Positions 20,502 to 31,209 are shown, counted from the stretch's first letter. The stretch: DNA of 64,000 nt from Adiantum capillus-veneris (GCA_014529385.2 CM043964.1:4150997-4214996), one strand, 5' to 3'. Numbers and translations are program-made. The notes: generated from the letters alone by a model not told the origin.

Positions 20502-20905
20502 TCAATTATTATGCTTAGAACAAGCATCTTGGTCACAAAATAGATTTCTAATTGTGCTAGGGGTATCTTCGCGGGCTCGCTTGAATTTATACTCATCTGT
20601 CTTGCCAAACATAGCATATATTCCTTGTGGAATATCTTGTGAGCAGATTGTGCATTGACTAATATTTTGCATTAAATGAGTTAAGCAGAGAAAGTGATAA
20701 TAATGACCACATATCAATGTATAGTTCCACTCCATCCATAAAAATTCTTCTAGCAAACTGGACATTGGGAAGATGAAGGTGCATCTGAATTAGACGAGGG
20801 GACCAAATCTAGATGTAGGATAAGGTGACTAATATGTGTCCCTTGTATAGGCGAAGGATTCACTTCTGTGTCAGATTTTGTACATCTTGGATTAGGCGGT
20901 GAATA
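20502..20905 (-). pseudogene. RING-finger protein fragment (frameshifted)
   Basis: On the minus strand one frame reads S-S-S-Q-C-P-V-C (Cys codons at about 20764 and 20755) then stops. After a one-base shift the next frame continues L-E-E-F-L and then C-G-H-Y-Y-H-F-L-C-L-T-H-L-M, Q-C-T-I-C. Together these spell the C-x2-C ... C-x-H-x3-H-x2-C ... C-x2-C pattern of a RING finger, as in ubiquitin ligases. Upstream, about 20870-21110, another frame has helical Leu/Lys-rich text. This may be a captured or decayed host gene. It has no intact start and cannot make a whole protein. Confidence 0.65.
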
Positions 20906-21390
20906 CTATTCTCCATCCGGACCTGTGAGGGTTGGGGTGTTTGGGTGGCTATAGAAAGCCGTGTTATTTTTGCATCTTTCTCTACCAGTCGTGTCATGTA
21001 AATATCTTTCTCTCTCTTTAACTATTGGTTGTTGCCTTCTACTATAAATGCCAGCTCATCTCGGGTAAAAGTGACTCAACTCTTCCTGATATCATGGGGG
21101 GCAACAGTTGTCTCCTTTGACAAAACGTCTACTGGTCCGCGATTGCTATTCCACAAAATGAACATATAACTGATGCATGGTTTTTAGGACCCCTTCTGAA
21201 GATGCAATAAAGGCACAGTCAGTTGTTGGGGAGATGAGGATACTCTAGTCCAAGGGATCTCGAAAGAGAAGAAAAATCTACTTCACAAGCACCAAAGAGT
21301 AAAAAGTGCCATGGACAGAAGATACGTGGGAACGATCTCTTATGCATGCCTACAACCTATATCTTACAGAATAGCCCATTCTAGGTGTGA
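20906..21390. other. Unassigned DNA, possible upstream part of the RING pseudogene
   Basis: Short minus-strand frames with coiled-coil-like text; otherwise nothing recognised. Confidence 0.35.
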
Positions 21391-21395
21391 ATTTC

Positions 21396-21512
21396 TGTTG
21401 AGCTTATATATGAAGCTACTCAATATATGGCTTCTCTATATATGGCACACAGGTCCCCTCTATATATACATCATCTCATGTGTGTATTCTATACACTTTG
21501 GGGTTCTACTTC
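21396..21512 (+). repeat. E10 5' LTR, truncated
   Basis: Matches 23564-23681 with about four substitutions and a 2-bp gap. The last ~27 bp of the LTR are missing. Confidence 0.85.
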
Positions 21513-22230
21513 GGAATCGATGTGGTCTACAACTTTGCAGAAGGAAGTGTTTTCAAATTCTGCACCAATTTTGAGTTATCGTTCGCGGACTGCGTACATA
21601 CCTGAAAAGCAACTTCCGCTTTTTGTTTTTGATTTTTCTACTAATTGAAAACGATTTTGCAGAAACAACCCGCCAAGGAAACTGGAATCGATGTAGTCTA
21701 CAACTTTGCAGAAGGAAGTGATTTCAAATTCTGCACCGATTTTGAGTTGTCGTTCGCAGACTGCGTACATACCTGAAAAGCAATTTCCGCTTTTTGTTTT
21801 TGATTTTTCTGCTTATTGAAAACGATTTTGCAGAAACTACTCATGGAGGAAACCGGAATCGATGTGGTCTACTGCTTTGCAGAAGAAAGTGTTTTCAAAT
21901 TCTGCACCGATTTTGAGTTATCGTTCGCGGACTACGTACATACCTAAAAAGCAATTTCCATTTTTTGTTTTTTATTTTTCTGCTTATTGAAAACGATTTT
22001 GCAGAAACTACCCGCGTGAGAGACCGGAATCGATGTTCTCTCCAACTTTGCAGAAGAAACTACCCGCGATGGGGATTGAAATCGATGTGGTCTATAACTT
22101 TGCAGAAGAAAGTTTCTCTAAATTCTGCACCGATTTTGGGTTATCGTCTCGGACTGCGAATATGTTTGAAAATCAAAATTTTACTTTTTGCTTTTGATTT
22201 TTCTCATAATTGAAAACTTCTCAATTATAT
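21513..22230 (+). repeat. 171-bp tandem repeat array
   Basis: Units beginning GGAATCGATGT start at 21513, 21684, 21855 and 22026, exactly 171 bp apart. A partial unit from about 22076 follows. Each includes CTTTGCAGAAG and AAATTCTGCACC. The last units are shuffled. The period falls in the size range of plant satellites. Confidence 0.9.
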
Positions 22231-22439
22231 TTTTCTTCATCAATCATATATTTGTTACTGACGTAACTTTGCTGCATAAGCCAGTTACACATCGTTCCGA
22301 TTCAGTCGAGCCGTTGATGATCGTCCAAATTCTATCGAGCTATTGTTGGTACATGATCTTTTGTTATATGATATACTCGTTCATTGATTCTCGTATAATT
22401 ATTCTTTTAGAGATATAGTTTACGTCGTTTTATTGATAA

Positions 22440-22860
22440 TTTCTCATTGATACCATAGTGATTTTGATGGTACCATGATGATGTTTTGTTAATACTTTGG
22501 TCATGGTGATTTTCGTTGATACCATGATGATATGTCATTGATACCATGGTTATTCTCGGTGGTGCCATGATGATATTTCGTTGATACCATGGTTATTCTC
22601 GGTGATTCCATGATGATATTTCGTTGATTCCATGGTGATTTTTGTTGATACCATGATGATGTTTTGTTGATACCATGGTTATTCTCGGTGATACCATGAT
22701 GTTGTTTCGTTGATACCATGGTTATTCTCGGTGATGCCATGATGATGTTTTGTTGATACCATGGTTATTCTCGGTGATGCCATGATGTTGTTTCGTTGAT
22801 ACAATGATTATTCTCGGTGATATCATGATGCTTTTCGTTGATACCATGATCATTTATTCA
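22440..22860 (+). repeat. 43-bp minisatellite
   Basis: About nine degenerate units built from GATACCATGG-TTATTCTCGGTG and CCATGATGATG. The core ATTCTCGG recurs at 22681, 22724 and 22767, a 43-bp period. Confidence 0.88.
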
Positions 22861-23552
22861 TTTTTATTGATATAATGATGATATTTTGTTAATACTTTGA
22901 TGGTATTCATTGATCACTACATTGATAAATGTTGTTTTATGTAGTATATACACATATCATTTGTATCACATAATCACACATTTTGTACTTTTACGTTTAT
23001 ACTTTATGTACCATATGTTGTCGTGCGTATATATGTCGTCAAAAGAGTGGCGTCGCGAACCATCTCTTATGGCATTGTGAACGTAATTATTTCATTAACG
23101 ATGCTAATAATTTTCATGACATGTTTTTTTTTGGAGTCTATGATCTATGTAGGATTGATCAAAGAATTGATTTTATGAAGACAAACTTGGTGACAATAAA
23201 AGATTTATGAAGATATGTTTGGTGATGCCATATTGATGACAACATGAAGACATGTTTGGTGATGCGATATTGATGACAAGCTACACAGCAGATTCACGGA
23301 GACACTTTTGATTACAAACTAATCGATAGCTTTTACACCTCTTTATTGAACCTTTGTATTCATTATTGTATTTGATAGGATAGGAGTAATGTAACTCCTC
23401 ATAAAACATTCATTGTAAAACGAGTGATGTAGCTCCTCGTAAACATTTATATATTCAATGATCTTTATAATATAACGGTGGGTGTATATAGAGCTGTGGG
23501 TTTTTCCTTTGATCCCCCAAGGGTTTTTTCATCCACAGTTAGGGACCCTTAT
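22861..23552 (+). other. E10 interior, AT-rich
   Basis: No recognisable protein. Contains a short imperfect direct repeat (TGTTTGGTGATGC at about 23218 and 23254). Confidence 0.5.
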
Positions 23553-23563
23553 TTGAGGGGGGG
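23553..23563 (+). other. E10 polypurine tract
   Basis: TTGAGGGGGGG immediately before the 3' LTR. Confidence 0.8.
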
Positions 23564-23707
23564 TGTTGAGCTTATATGTGAAGCTACTCAATATATGGCT
23601 TCTCTATATATATGGCACCTAGGTCCCCTCTATATATACATCATCTCATGTGTGTATTCTACACACTTTGGGGTTCTACTTCTGTGCTCTCTCCTTCTCT
23701 CTCAACA
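23564..23707 (+). repeat. E10 3' LTR
   Basis: 144 bp with perfect 7-bp terminal inverted repeats TGTTGAG/CTCAACA. Confidence 0.88.
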
Positions 23708-23764
23708 ATTTCTAGTGAAATTTACACGAGGATGTTCGTCAAGACTCACAGCACAGCATACTCC

Positions 23765-23925
23765 GTTTTCACCTTTTTACCGACAGTAAATATTTTTTAC
23801 CACAGTAAATATTTTTTACCTATAGTGAATATTTTTCACCTACATGGTAAATACAAATCACTTTTTACCTACAGTAACTTTTTTTACCCATGGTAAATAT
23901 TTTTTACTGCACCATAAGTATTTGG
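23765..23925. repeat. Short AT-rich tandem repeat (TTTTTACC motif)
   Basis: Six to seven imperfect copies, 18-25 bp each, of AGTAAATATTTTTTACC. GGTAAA and TTTACC make the units partly palindromic. Confidence 0.75.
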
Positions 23926-24410
23926 TAGGTAACAGTTCACTGTTACTAGAAGCAGTGATTGGGCATCAACAATGCAGTTACAGGAGGAGAAAAGGGGAAA
24001 ATCTTATGGTAAAGGTGAGTCAACAGGGATAAAGACTTTTGAGTTGAAAAGAGACATGCTGATTTTTTCAAAGAACACATGTCAAAAGAAGCCATGGTTG
24101 AGGATTTTTTGAGAATTTGATATTCAAGAGGACCCAGCTGCCACCTCCCCCCCGCAGGTCCCCCCCTGACATGTGCAGAACCTCCAGTTTCAACAGCCAC
24201 CTTACCTGCTCTTAAATGCTGGTCAAGGCCTTATCCCCATGTGTCACAATCAGAAAAATCAGCATTTACCCTCCCCTCTCACATCACTCTAGAGAATATC
24301 TTGATGGTGACATATCAGGTGACCTCAATCTGTTGACCACCCTAAGCAAAAAGTAACCCCAATCAGCGGATTTAAGCATGTTTATCCCTAATCCTAAACC
24401 CTCTCAGAAA

Positions 24411-24420
24411 CCTATATAAG
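24411..24420 (+). promoter_or_regulatory. Candidate TATA box in E4 LTR
   Basis: CCTATATAAG followed by GGAGGCCTTCTCTCA. A near copy lies at 24576-24585. LTRs drive transcription of the element, so promoter function is plausible but untested. Confidence 0.4.
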
Positions 24421-25020
24421 GAGGCCTTCTCTCACTCAAAACCAACACTTCACCCCCTTCACCAAGCAACGAAGCTATGACGACATTGCTCACAACGAGG
24501 AGCTATGGATGGAGCTCTACTCTCTCTCCCTCTCTCTCTCTCTCCCTCTAGTATGCTACATTACTAGCCCTAAAACCTATATAAGGAGTCTTCTCTCATG
24601 CTCCATGGCCACCATCCTCGCCATCATTCTCTAAGGTATTGATGTGCTGCTAGTGGGATCATACCTACTTGCTGGGTTGATTGTTTTTGACAAGGTATTA
24701 TGCCATCCTTGGCTTGCTTCTCTATATCCTTGTTATGTATGATCAGATGCCGTTGTATTGTTAAGCTGATGTCTTGTGTATATATATGCTACATAAGGTC
24801 CCTAAGCTTCGTTTCTATGTGTTTTACCATATGTTTTGATGCCATCATAATGCCAGAAGTCTCACTTGCCTATGTGCACTATGTGTGAGGTCCCTAAACC
24901 TATTAATTTAGGGTGGTGCCCCCTTTGTTTTGTTCTTTGCTTGTTTGCATGAGGCGTGGTTTGTGGAGTGTGCACGAGTACAGAGGCCACCCGATTGCAC
25001 TGCTCTTTTTCCCGCCATCA
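24411..25020 (+). repeat. E4 5' LTR, 3' part (left boundary unknown)
   Basis: Precedes a primer-site-like sequence and ends ...CCATCA. Contains two TATA-like boxes (CCTATATAAG at 24411-24420 and 24576-24585), each followed by CTTCTCTCA, and a CT-rich microsatellite at about 24520-24548. The other LTR is lost, so the start cannot be fixed. Confidence 0.5.
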
Positions 25021-25023
25021 CTT

Positions 25024-25040
25024 TGGTGCCCCCACGGAGG
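25024..25040 (+). other. E4 candidate primer binding site
   Basis: TGGTGCCCCCACGGAGG, nearly identical to TGGCGCCCCCACGGAGGA at 59073 in E9. Conservation at the same place in two elements supports it. The tRNA was not identified. Confidence 0.6.
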
Positions 25041-25092
25041 AGGGCTACACAGACCTTCAGTCCACAAGCAATGAAGATGTGCAATCTACAAC

Positions 25093-26061
25093 ATGGACGA
25101 ATGGTGTGAGGAGTTTGCAAATTGGAGAACAGAAGAGGAGGAGGCTTTAGAGGCCTTAAAAGCTTTCATCGAGGTCTTGTTACCAGGTTGCAGTGTCATT
25201 GAAATTCAAGAAGTAAGTTCTTCTACATGCCTTGTTCGTGATCGTCGCCAACGAAGGAGAGTAAGAAGAAGAGCTTGATATACCTCTCCTCTCAACCTAT
25301 GAGTGCTCCAGAAACCTCCAACGCACACGAGCTTGAAATATTCTACATCAACATACACGAAGGTACTGTGACACACATTAAGGGAAGAGAAAGCATCACT
25401 AGACCTCTCTTTCCTGAGGAGCCGACTAAGAGGAGGAAGATCACCTCTACACCTAAGTGGCCCAAGGCCGCAACGCGTGCTCAAGCGTAAGGTAACATTT
25501 GGCTTAATCTCATTAATAAGGGATTACATGACCACTAAAGGCAAGAAAAAAGCTAGTGAGCAACCAACTTCAACCTCCAACTTGCAACCACGACTCTCAC
25601 CCCTAAATCCTCCTGAAGCAAAGAGGCGAAGGCTTGCCTACAAGATTGCCGCCCGTCTGCGAGTGCTCCCAGTGCACTTTGTGAATCCAGACACCACCAA
25701 TCCCAAGCCAACCTCCTGTCCGCGTGAAGATCACTTTGGATATTGTCCAAAGTGCTTTGGAGACCGGGTGAAAAGCCTCCCTGCCCTACCTTTGCTGCTA
25801 ATTTTCAAGAAGTTATCTCAATCTAAGGAAACTATCTTAGTTGATGATGTGCTGCACATTAATGGTGTCACTTTCATTCGTCATGCTGATTATGGTAATA
25901 GCATCCAATTGTTGCTTGCTAAAAGGCTCAGCATTGTACAAAGTGTTGCCATCATGCCTTACGTCTTCACAGATGCATCAGGAAGAGTCGAAGTGATCCG
26001 AGGTGCTGACCTTCTGTGGCTGATCAGGCTCATTGGTCCCAAGGTGGTGCAACTAAGCTAG
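25093..26061 (+). pseudogene. E4 ORF upstream of gag, unknown function
   Basis: Two main pieces. 25093-25278 begins M-D-E-W-C-E-E-F and is acidic then Arg-rich. 25477-26061 has a basic start (T-K-G-K-K-K-A-S) and K-R-R-R-L-A. A hydrophobic, structured C-terminal part follows, with C-P-R-E-D-H-F-G-Y-C-P-K-C-F-G (a possible zinc-binding C-x9-C-x2-C) and N-S-I-Q-L-L-L-A-K-R. A third short frame bridges them (25275-25490). No known domain is recognised. Ogre elements carry an ORF1 of unknown role in this position, so it may be the counterpart; that is inference. No similar ORF is visible in the E9 leader. Confidence 0.5.
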
Positions 26062-26396
26062 GCTCTTGTGTGTAAGTATGGATGCCAATAATGAGAATGA
26101 TGATCCCCACATGTTTCCTTTCCATTTTGTGCGTCATATCCGTGTGAATATTTGTATTGATAGAAAAAACTTTTATCAGCAAAGAATAGCCCTGTTGTTT
26201 GGAGCCGAGAGACTTGGGAAAATCTTGCGCTCTCCTCATCCTGTCATTCTACCCTTACTAGACTATTACCATTCCTTTGATGTGTCGATCTTCATCCTAT
26301 TTTGAGCTAAGTTGTGCTAAAGCTCCAAATTGTAATTACCATACTCTATTTTAAAATAAATTGGAGCTGTTTGTGTAATTGTTTACTCTCTAACTT

Positions 26397-28246
26397 ATGG
26401 CCTTCCCTAATTTTTATGGTAAGCCTGGGGAGGTTGCTCCAGACTTTTTGGATAATTTGGAAATGGCCTTTCTGGTATCGGGAAGGGATGACGAAGCTAC
26501 TAAGTTAAGGGCCTTTCCTTTGGTCTTGAGGGAAGGTGCAAAATTATGGTATCAAACTTTGGCACCTGAAGAAAGAAGAGACTGGGAGTCCTTAAAGATG
26601 GCCTTCATCGAAGAATTTTGCCGCCATGAGCCTCCAGAGGAGATATGGAGACAGCTCTTAGAGCTACGCCAAACATCACCCAATGACTATAGAAGCTATG
26701 AAGGAAAGTTTTCCAACCTGTGGGAGAAATGGTGTGCATCACTCGGTGGAGGAGAAAGGGCGCCAGAATGCCTAAAGAAGGACTGTTTCCTGGCAGGGCT
26801 TTACCCCATCCTTCGAGAAAAGGTAAAAGGTAAATTCCCAGATACCTTTGATAAAAAGCTATGACTTATGCAAGGGAGAAGGATAGGAAGTTAAAATTCC
26901 AAGCTCAACTACAAGGGGGAATGGAGCCTCCACCGCTAGCTCAACCTACGGCAAGGGTAGTAGCAGGGACAGGAGCAACAGACCAAGAGTCCTCTCAACA
27001 AGAATTACTTCAACAAATCACCAATCAACTAGAGAGCCTGTCCATCAATCTGGTTCAAGGTGTAAGGGCTCCCCAGCCAGGAAATGAACGAAATAGACAA
27101 GAAGGACAAAGGCAAGCACGTGAGTACATTTGCTACAACTGTGGAGAGGTAGGTCATGGCATGTATTATTGCCCCCATCCACGACGCTATCAAGGAAATG
27201 GTAATCAAAGACGGCCTCCTCGCCAGCAAGTCACTCCTCCTCGAGCTAGGCCACTAAATGGACAAAATGCACACGTGGCTCCACCAATCCAAATATTGAA
27301 ACCCCCTCCTCCACCACCACAAGCACCAGCAGAGATCCCTCCACTACCATCGGGAGGGGAGGACAGGGATGTCTCTGTCATAAGTCTTGACAATGGTAAG
27401 GATAAAGGGAAAGAAAAAATGGACGAAGCTGTTGCCATGCCAATAAAGAGAGTTAGGAGACAAAGAACTGATGAAATGGAAGCTTCAGAGCCGGATAAAG
27501 GGAATGAGGGTTCCTCCCAAGTGATAGGAAACAAGAAAAGGAAGAGTAGGTCAAGGAGGCACATAGGAGTAGAAGACTTTCCACTTGGGGTAGGATCCAT
27601 ACCTTACGACCTGGTAGCAGATGTGAGCAAGCAAGGACCAAAGATTTCATGGCACCAACTCCTCCACCTTTCCCCAAAGATGTGTAGAACCTGGTCTAAG
27701 ATGGTCAGCACCAGGAGGGCTAAGGCAAAGTCAGTTGGGTCTATTAGTGCAAGAGGCATGAAGGATATCGTGCCAGTCATTGATGCAGAGATTAAGAGTC
27801 AGCGAGTCTCCAATGTATACGTAGATGGTGGAGCCGAGATTTGTGTTATGACAGAGAAATTAATGCACAGGTTGGGTTTGGAAGTAAACGAGCAAACTTC
27901 CTTACAAGCTAAGATGGCAAATGATGTAAGGGTGGCTTGTGTGGGAAAGGTTAATGGAGTGAAGGTTTCAGCTTTTGGTGTGGCAATCTCAATTGATGCT
28001 TATGTGATCCCAACTAAGGGGGAGGGCTATCCGCTAATCCTTGGAAGACCTTGGCTTATGGCTATGAAAGCTAGGCAAGATTGGGAGACAGGTTCCCTTG
28101 AGTTGCGACCAAATCATAAGGTAAGTGGCAAGCAAAAAAAAACTGTGTATGACATGAAGCAGGGTAGACAACAAGACCTAGAGATGGAGACTTCTATGGA
28201 TGAATGGAGCACAAGCAACTGCTCTTCATCTGAGGATGTCATCTGA
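26397..28246 (+). pseudogene. E4 gag and protease (one frameshift)
   Basis: Starts at ATG 26397 (M-A-F-P-N-F-Y-G). Residues ~10-150 are a Retrotrans_gag capsid domain (L-R-E-G-A-K-L-W-Y and F-I-E-E-F). The frame ends TGA at 26862-26864 and resumes one base back at 26861 (ATGA overlap). This looks like a one-base mutation, although a programmed shift is possible. The zinc knuckle is C-Y-N-C-G-E-V-G-H-x4-C (about 27132-27172), followed by a Pro-rich stretch and basic signals (K-R-V-R-R-Q-R). The protease has V-Y-V-D-G-G-A-E-I-C-V-M-T and L-I-L-G-R-P-W-L. It ends at 28246 because a 13-bp duplication shifts the frame. Confidence 0.85.
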
Positions 28247-29410
28247 GGAGGATGCTAGCTCTTTGGAAGTCATGGGTATAATACTGCAAAACCCAGAAGG
28301 AGAAGGTGGTCAAGACTCTCTAAACAAGGAAGAAGCCACAGGCTTAGACGAGATGCTAGCTAAGGACCTACTAGAAGAAGAGAGAGAACCCTATTTGCAG
28401 GTACTAAAGAAGCATGCTGGCCTCTTTATAACTGATTACGAGCACATTAAAGGAGTGACGGTAACCCAACACCATATCCAATTAAAGGAAGGTGTCAAAC
28501 CAGTGGTGCAAAGGCTAAGGAGATTAGGGCTAGTGCAACAAGATGCACTCTTAAAAGAAGTAAAAAGATTACTCAAGGCAGGATTTATCTACCCAGTGGA
28601 AGATTCTGAGTGGGTGTCTCCAGTTGTGGTAGCACCAAAGAAAAATGGGAAGTGGAGGGTATGTGTGGATTATAAGCCTCTAAATGCAGCCACAAAAAGG
28701 GACCATTTTCCTTTGCCTTTTCAAGATGAAATACTAAATGAAGTGGCTGGTCATGAAAGGTACACAGTGTGTGATGGGTACTCAGGCTACTTCCAAATCA
28801 GAATTGCAGATGAAGACCAAAGAAAGACTACCTTCATAACACCTTGGGGGTGTTTTGCTTATAGAGTTATGCCTTTTGGTTTAACTAATGCCCCAGCTAC
28901 TTTCCAGAGGTTTATGAACTTGGTGTTTCAACCTTACTTTGGTAAGTCCATACGAGTCTTCATTGATGATTTTTGCATTTACAGCTCTAGGGAAGTACAT
29001 CTGTCCAAGGTTGATGAAGGTTTCACCCGTCTGGCCCAATTGGGTGGGCAATTGAATAAAGACAAGTGCCACATAGGTGAGAGCAAGGTCACTCTACTAG
29101 GCCATGTTGTGTCTCAAGATGGTATTGAGGCTGACCCTGAAAAGGTAAAGACATTGTTAGCTTTACCTACTCCTTCAAACGTGAAGCAACTAGTCTCCTT
29201 CATTCAAAAGGTTCGCTACATGGGACGATTCATACATCTCCTTTCTCAGGCAATCTATCCTTTGCAACAGCTCACTAAACACACTACATTGACATGGAGT
29301 GAGGAGGGTGAAAGGTGCTTTCAAGAAGTTAAAACCATTTTGAGCTCATTGCCTGTCGTCCTACAACCCACATGGGGTGAATTATTCTATGTAAATCCTA
29401 GTGTAGGTCC
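28200..29410 (+). pseudogene. E4 reverse transcriptase, truncated
   Basis: Frame +1 relative to protease. RT motifs are all present: [26 protein letters not shown] and the catalytic F-I-D-D-F-C-I-Y, then L-L-G-H-V-V-S and the connection domain. Residues at the active site are intact. The frame runs 28200-29420, but the last few codons come from R588. Translation of RT on its own would need a start or frameshift; E9 has protease and RT in the same frame, so the shift here is a lesion. Confidence 0.88.
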
Positions 29411-29998
29411 AGAGACTTAAGACATTTTGTAGAGGTAACTAGGTCTCCTAATGGAACTACTTCATTTCTCAAAGATCAAAGTGTAAATACAGGCGTGTAA
29501 TCTTTGGCAACCACTCTTTAACTCAATTTTCAACAGTCAATTATGATTGATAAATCTATTGGAAACTTTGAGAATATTGATTCAAAAGTAGGGTGATGCC
29601 AGCTATAATAGATTATAAAATAGACTCTTTATAGTGTGATGGGTTGCCATGGCCCATTCATGTAAAATTTAGTAAAGTACATGCCATTCTTAGGGTTTAG
29701 GGTTTTGTATTTCTTGTATGCATCTACAATACATACATAGAGCAGATAGAGAGAGGAGAGTACATGGTGCATCAGTGGTCCTCATTGCTGCAACGCATTA
29801 ATCTTTACTCTCGATCAATCATTAATTTATAACAAGTGTTAACGAGGTTAGTGAGGTGGAAAGACAACAATGTCTAGTATGGGCACAACTACTTTCTACC
29901 CCACAACCTTTCATTGAAAGGCCAATGTGCCTTTAAGGAACATATATACTAAGTATGTGGAGTCGTGATCTCTATGTGACAAAGTGTAAACTTTGCAA
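29411..29998. repeat. R588 copy 1, dispersed repeat of unknown class
   Basis: About 95% identical by eye to 45375-45961, same orientation, one 1-bp gap. Boundaries are abrupt. On the left it cuts E4 RT, on the right E5 RNase H. No 5-bp TSD, inverted termini or coding potential are seen. Contains TATA-like text (TAGATTATAAAATAG). It could be an LTR fragment or a filler from break repair. Confidence 0.8.
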
Positions 29999-31209
29999 AG
30001 GGTAGATCTTTGGTCCGACTTCCTTCTTTCGCACCACCTCTTCTTTAACCAAAACTGGAGTATCCTTATAAGTGACAAGATCTGTCAGGGTAGCCCTAGT
30101 ACTTTACTCAAAAAGGTGAACTGAAACTCCTGAAGCTCAATAACCCATTTGATCACTGTTTTTGATATATTTGAATTATTGAACAGCTGGGGAAGCAATG
30201 AATAACTGGTGAGAAAAGTGAATAACTTTTACATCAAGTAGTGTTTGAATTGTCTGCAAGCATAAACCATACTGTTCATCACCAATTCAATTTCACAAAA
30301 ATATCTTTCATGAGGAGTCTTCAGTCTACTAGCATAATGAACAGGCTTTATATAAAGAGAGTCCTAGCAAAAAGTCATTTCAAGCTTTTCAACATGCTCT
30401 TTCCTTGAACTGTACACGCAGAAATCATCTATGAATCCTTTGACAAAGGAACGTGGTAAGGACCCAATCCACTTTCCTTTCAAAATCTCCAGGCCCATTT
30501 TTCAACCCACAAGGACGGCAACAAAAGCAGAAACAACCCCATGGCGTGATAAAAATAGTCTTTTTCATGTCTTCAAGAGCAAGGATAAGCTGAAAGTATC
30601 CTGAATACCCATCACAAAAACTGTATCTCTCAAAACCAGCCACTACATCTAGCAATTGATCAATAAAATGCAAAGGGTAAGGATCTTTCTTGGTCACCAC
30701 ATTTAATGGCTTGTAGTCAACACAAACTCTCTAACGCCCATCTTTCTTTGGGGTGACTACTACAAGGCTCATCCATTCAACATTATCCACTGGCACAATG
30801 AATCCTACATCCAAAAGCTTATCCAATTCTTCCTTTAAAGCATTCATCTGTTCCTTACCATCCTTCTTAATTTCTGTCGGACTGCCTTTGCCCCTTCAAC
30901 TAGCTCGATCTTCACAGGATCCCCAACAAAACCCCTTATTTCCTGATATGAGATTATGAAAAGATTTGGAAACTTGTCCAACATTGCTAAGTATTCCCTT
31001 CTTTCTCCTTGGATCAAATCAGTACTCAGCATATTTTGAATCAACTCTTTCTTCACTAGTAGTTCTTGTTTTGGTTGCATCAACTCTTCAAGTTGCTCTA
31101 AACAGCTTGAAGCATTTATATTCCCTAATATTTGCAGAACTTCACTAATTTCTTTCTGTTCCTCATCCAACATCAAGAATGATACTTCACCCTCATCACT
31201 AGAACTCAA
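29999..31209 (-). pseudogene. E5 reverse transcriptase and RNase H remnant
   Basis: Segment 31209-30844 is the protease-RT linker (R-R-E-Y-L-A-M-L-D-K-F-P then E-G-A-K-A-V-R-Q-K-L-R-R-M). Segment 30700-30425 has D-P-Y-P-L-H-F-I-D-Q, C-D-G-Y-S-G-Y-F-Q and I-T-P-W-G-C. The text around 30420 gives F-I-D-D-F-C-V-Y-S-S. Soon after comes Y-I-K-P-V-H-Y-A-S-R-L-K of RNase H, so about 100 residues of thumb and connection are deleted. RNase H ends just before 29999, matching the position 63580-63660 in E9. Confidence 0.78.

Larger units (their letters stand above)
21396..23707 (+). mobile_element. E10: small LTR element filled with tandem repeats
   Basis: ATTTC flanks both ends (21391-21395 and 23708-23712), a perfect 5-bp TSD. 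The 3' LTR (23564-23707) begins TGTTGAG and ends CTCAACA. A G-rich polypurine tract precedes it. The 5' LTR keeps only its first 117 bp and then passes straight into 171-bp satellite units, so the LTR end and the primer site are gone. The interior encodes no recognisable gag or pol. It is a non-autonomous or heavily deleted element, probably copia-like judging from the short LTRs (inference). Confidence 0.85.
24411..29410 (+). mobile_element. E4: Tat-like Ty3/gypsy, 3' truncated
   Basis: LTR end, primer site, an ORF of unknown function, gag, protease and RT follow in order. The coding region stops dead at 29410 inside the RT/RNase H junction (after Y-V-N-P-S-V-G), where R588 begins. RNase H, integrase and the 3' LTR are missing. 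RT motifs match E5 and E9. The extra ORF before gag recalls Ogre elements of the Tat clade (inference). Confidence 0.8.

Noticed and set aside
22501-22740. 79-aa repetitive minus-strand ORF
   Set aside because: Produced by the 43-bp minisatellite; the open frame follows from the repeat, not from a gene.
22440-22860. CRISPR-like array
   Set aside because: Contiguous tandem units without unique spacers in a plant-type context.
25093-26061. Independent host gene
   Set aside because: Lies exactly between primer site and gag of E4 in the same orientation, so an element ORF is simpler.
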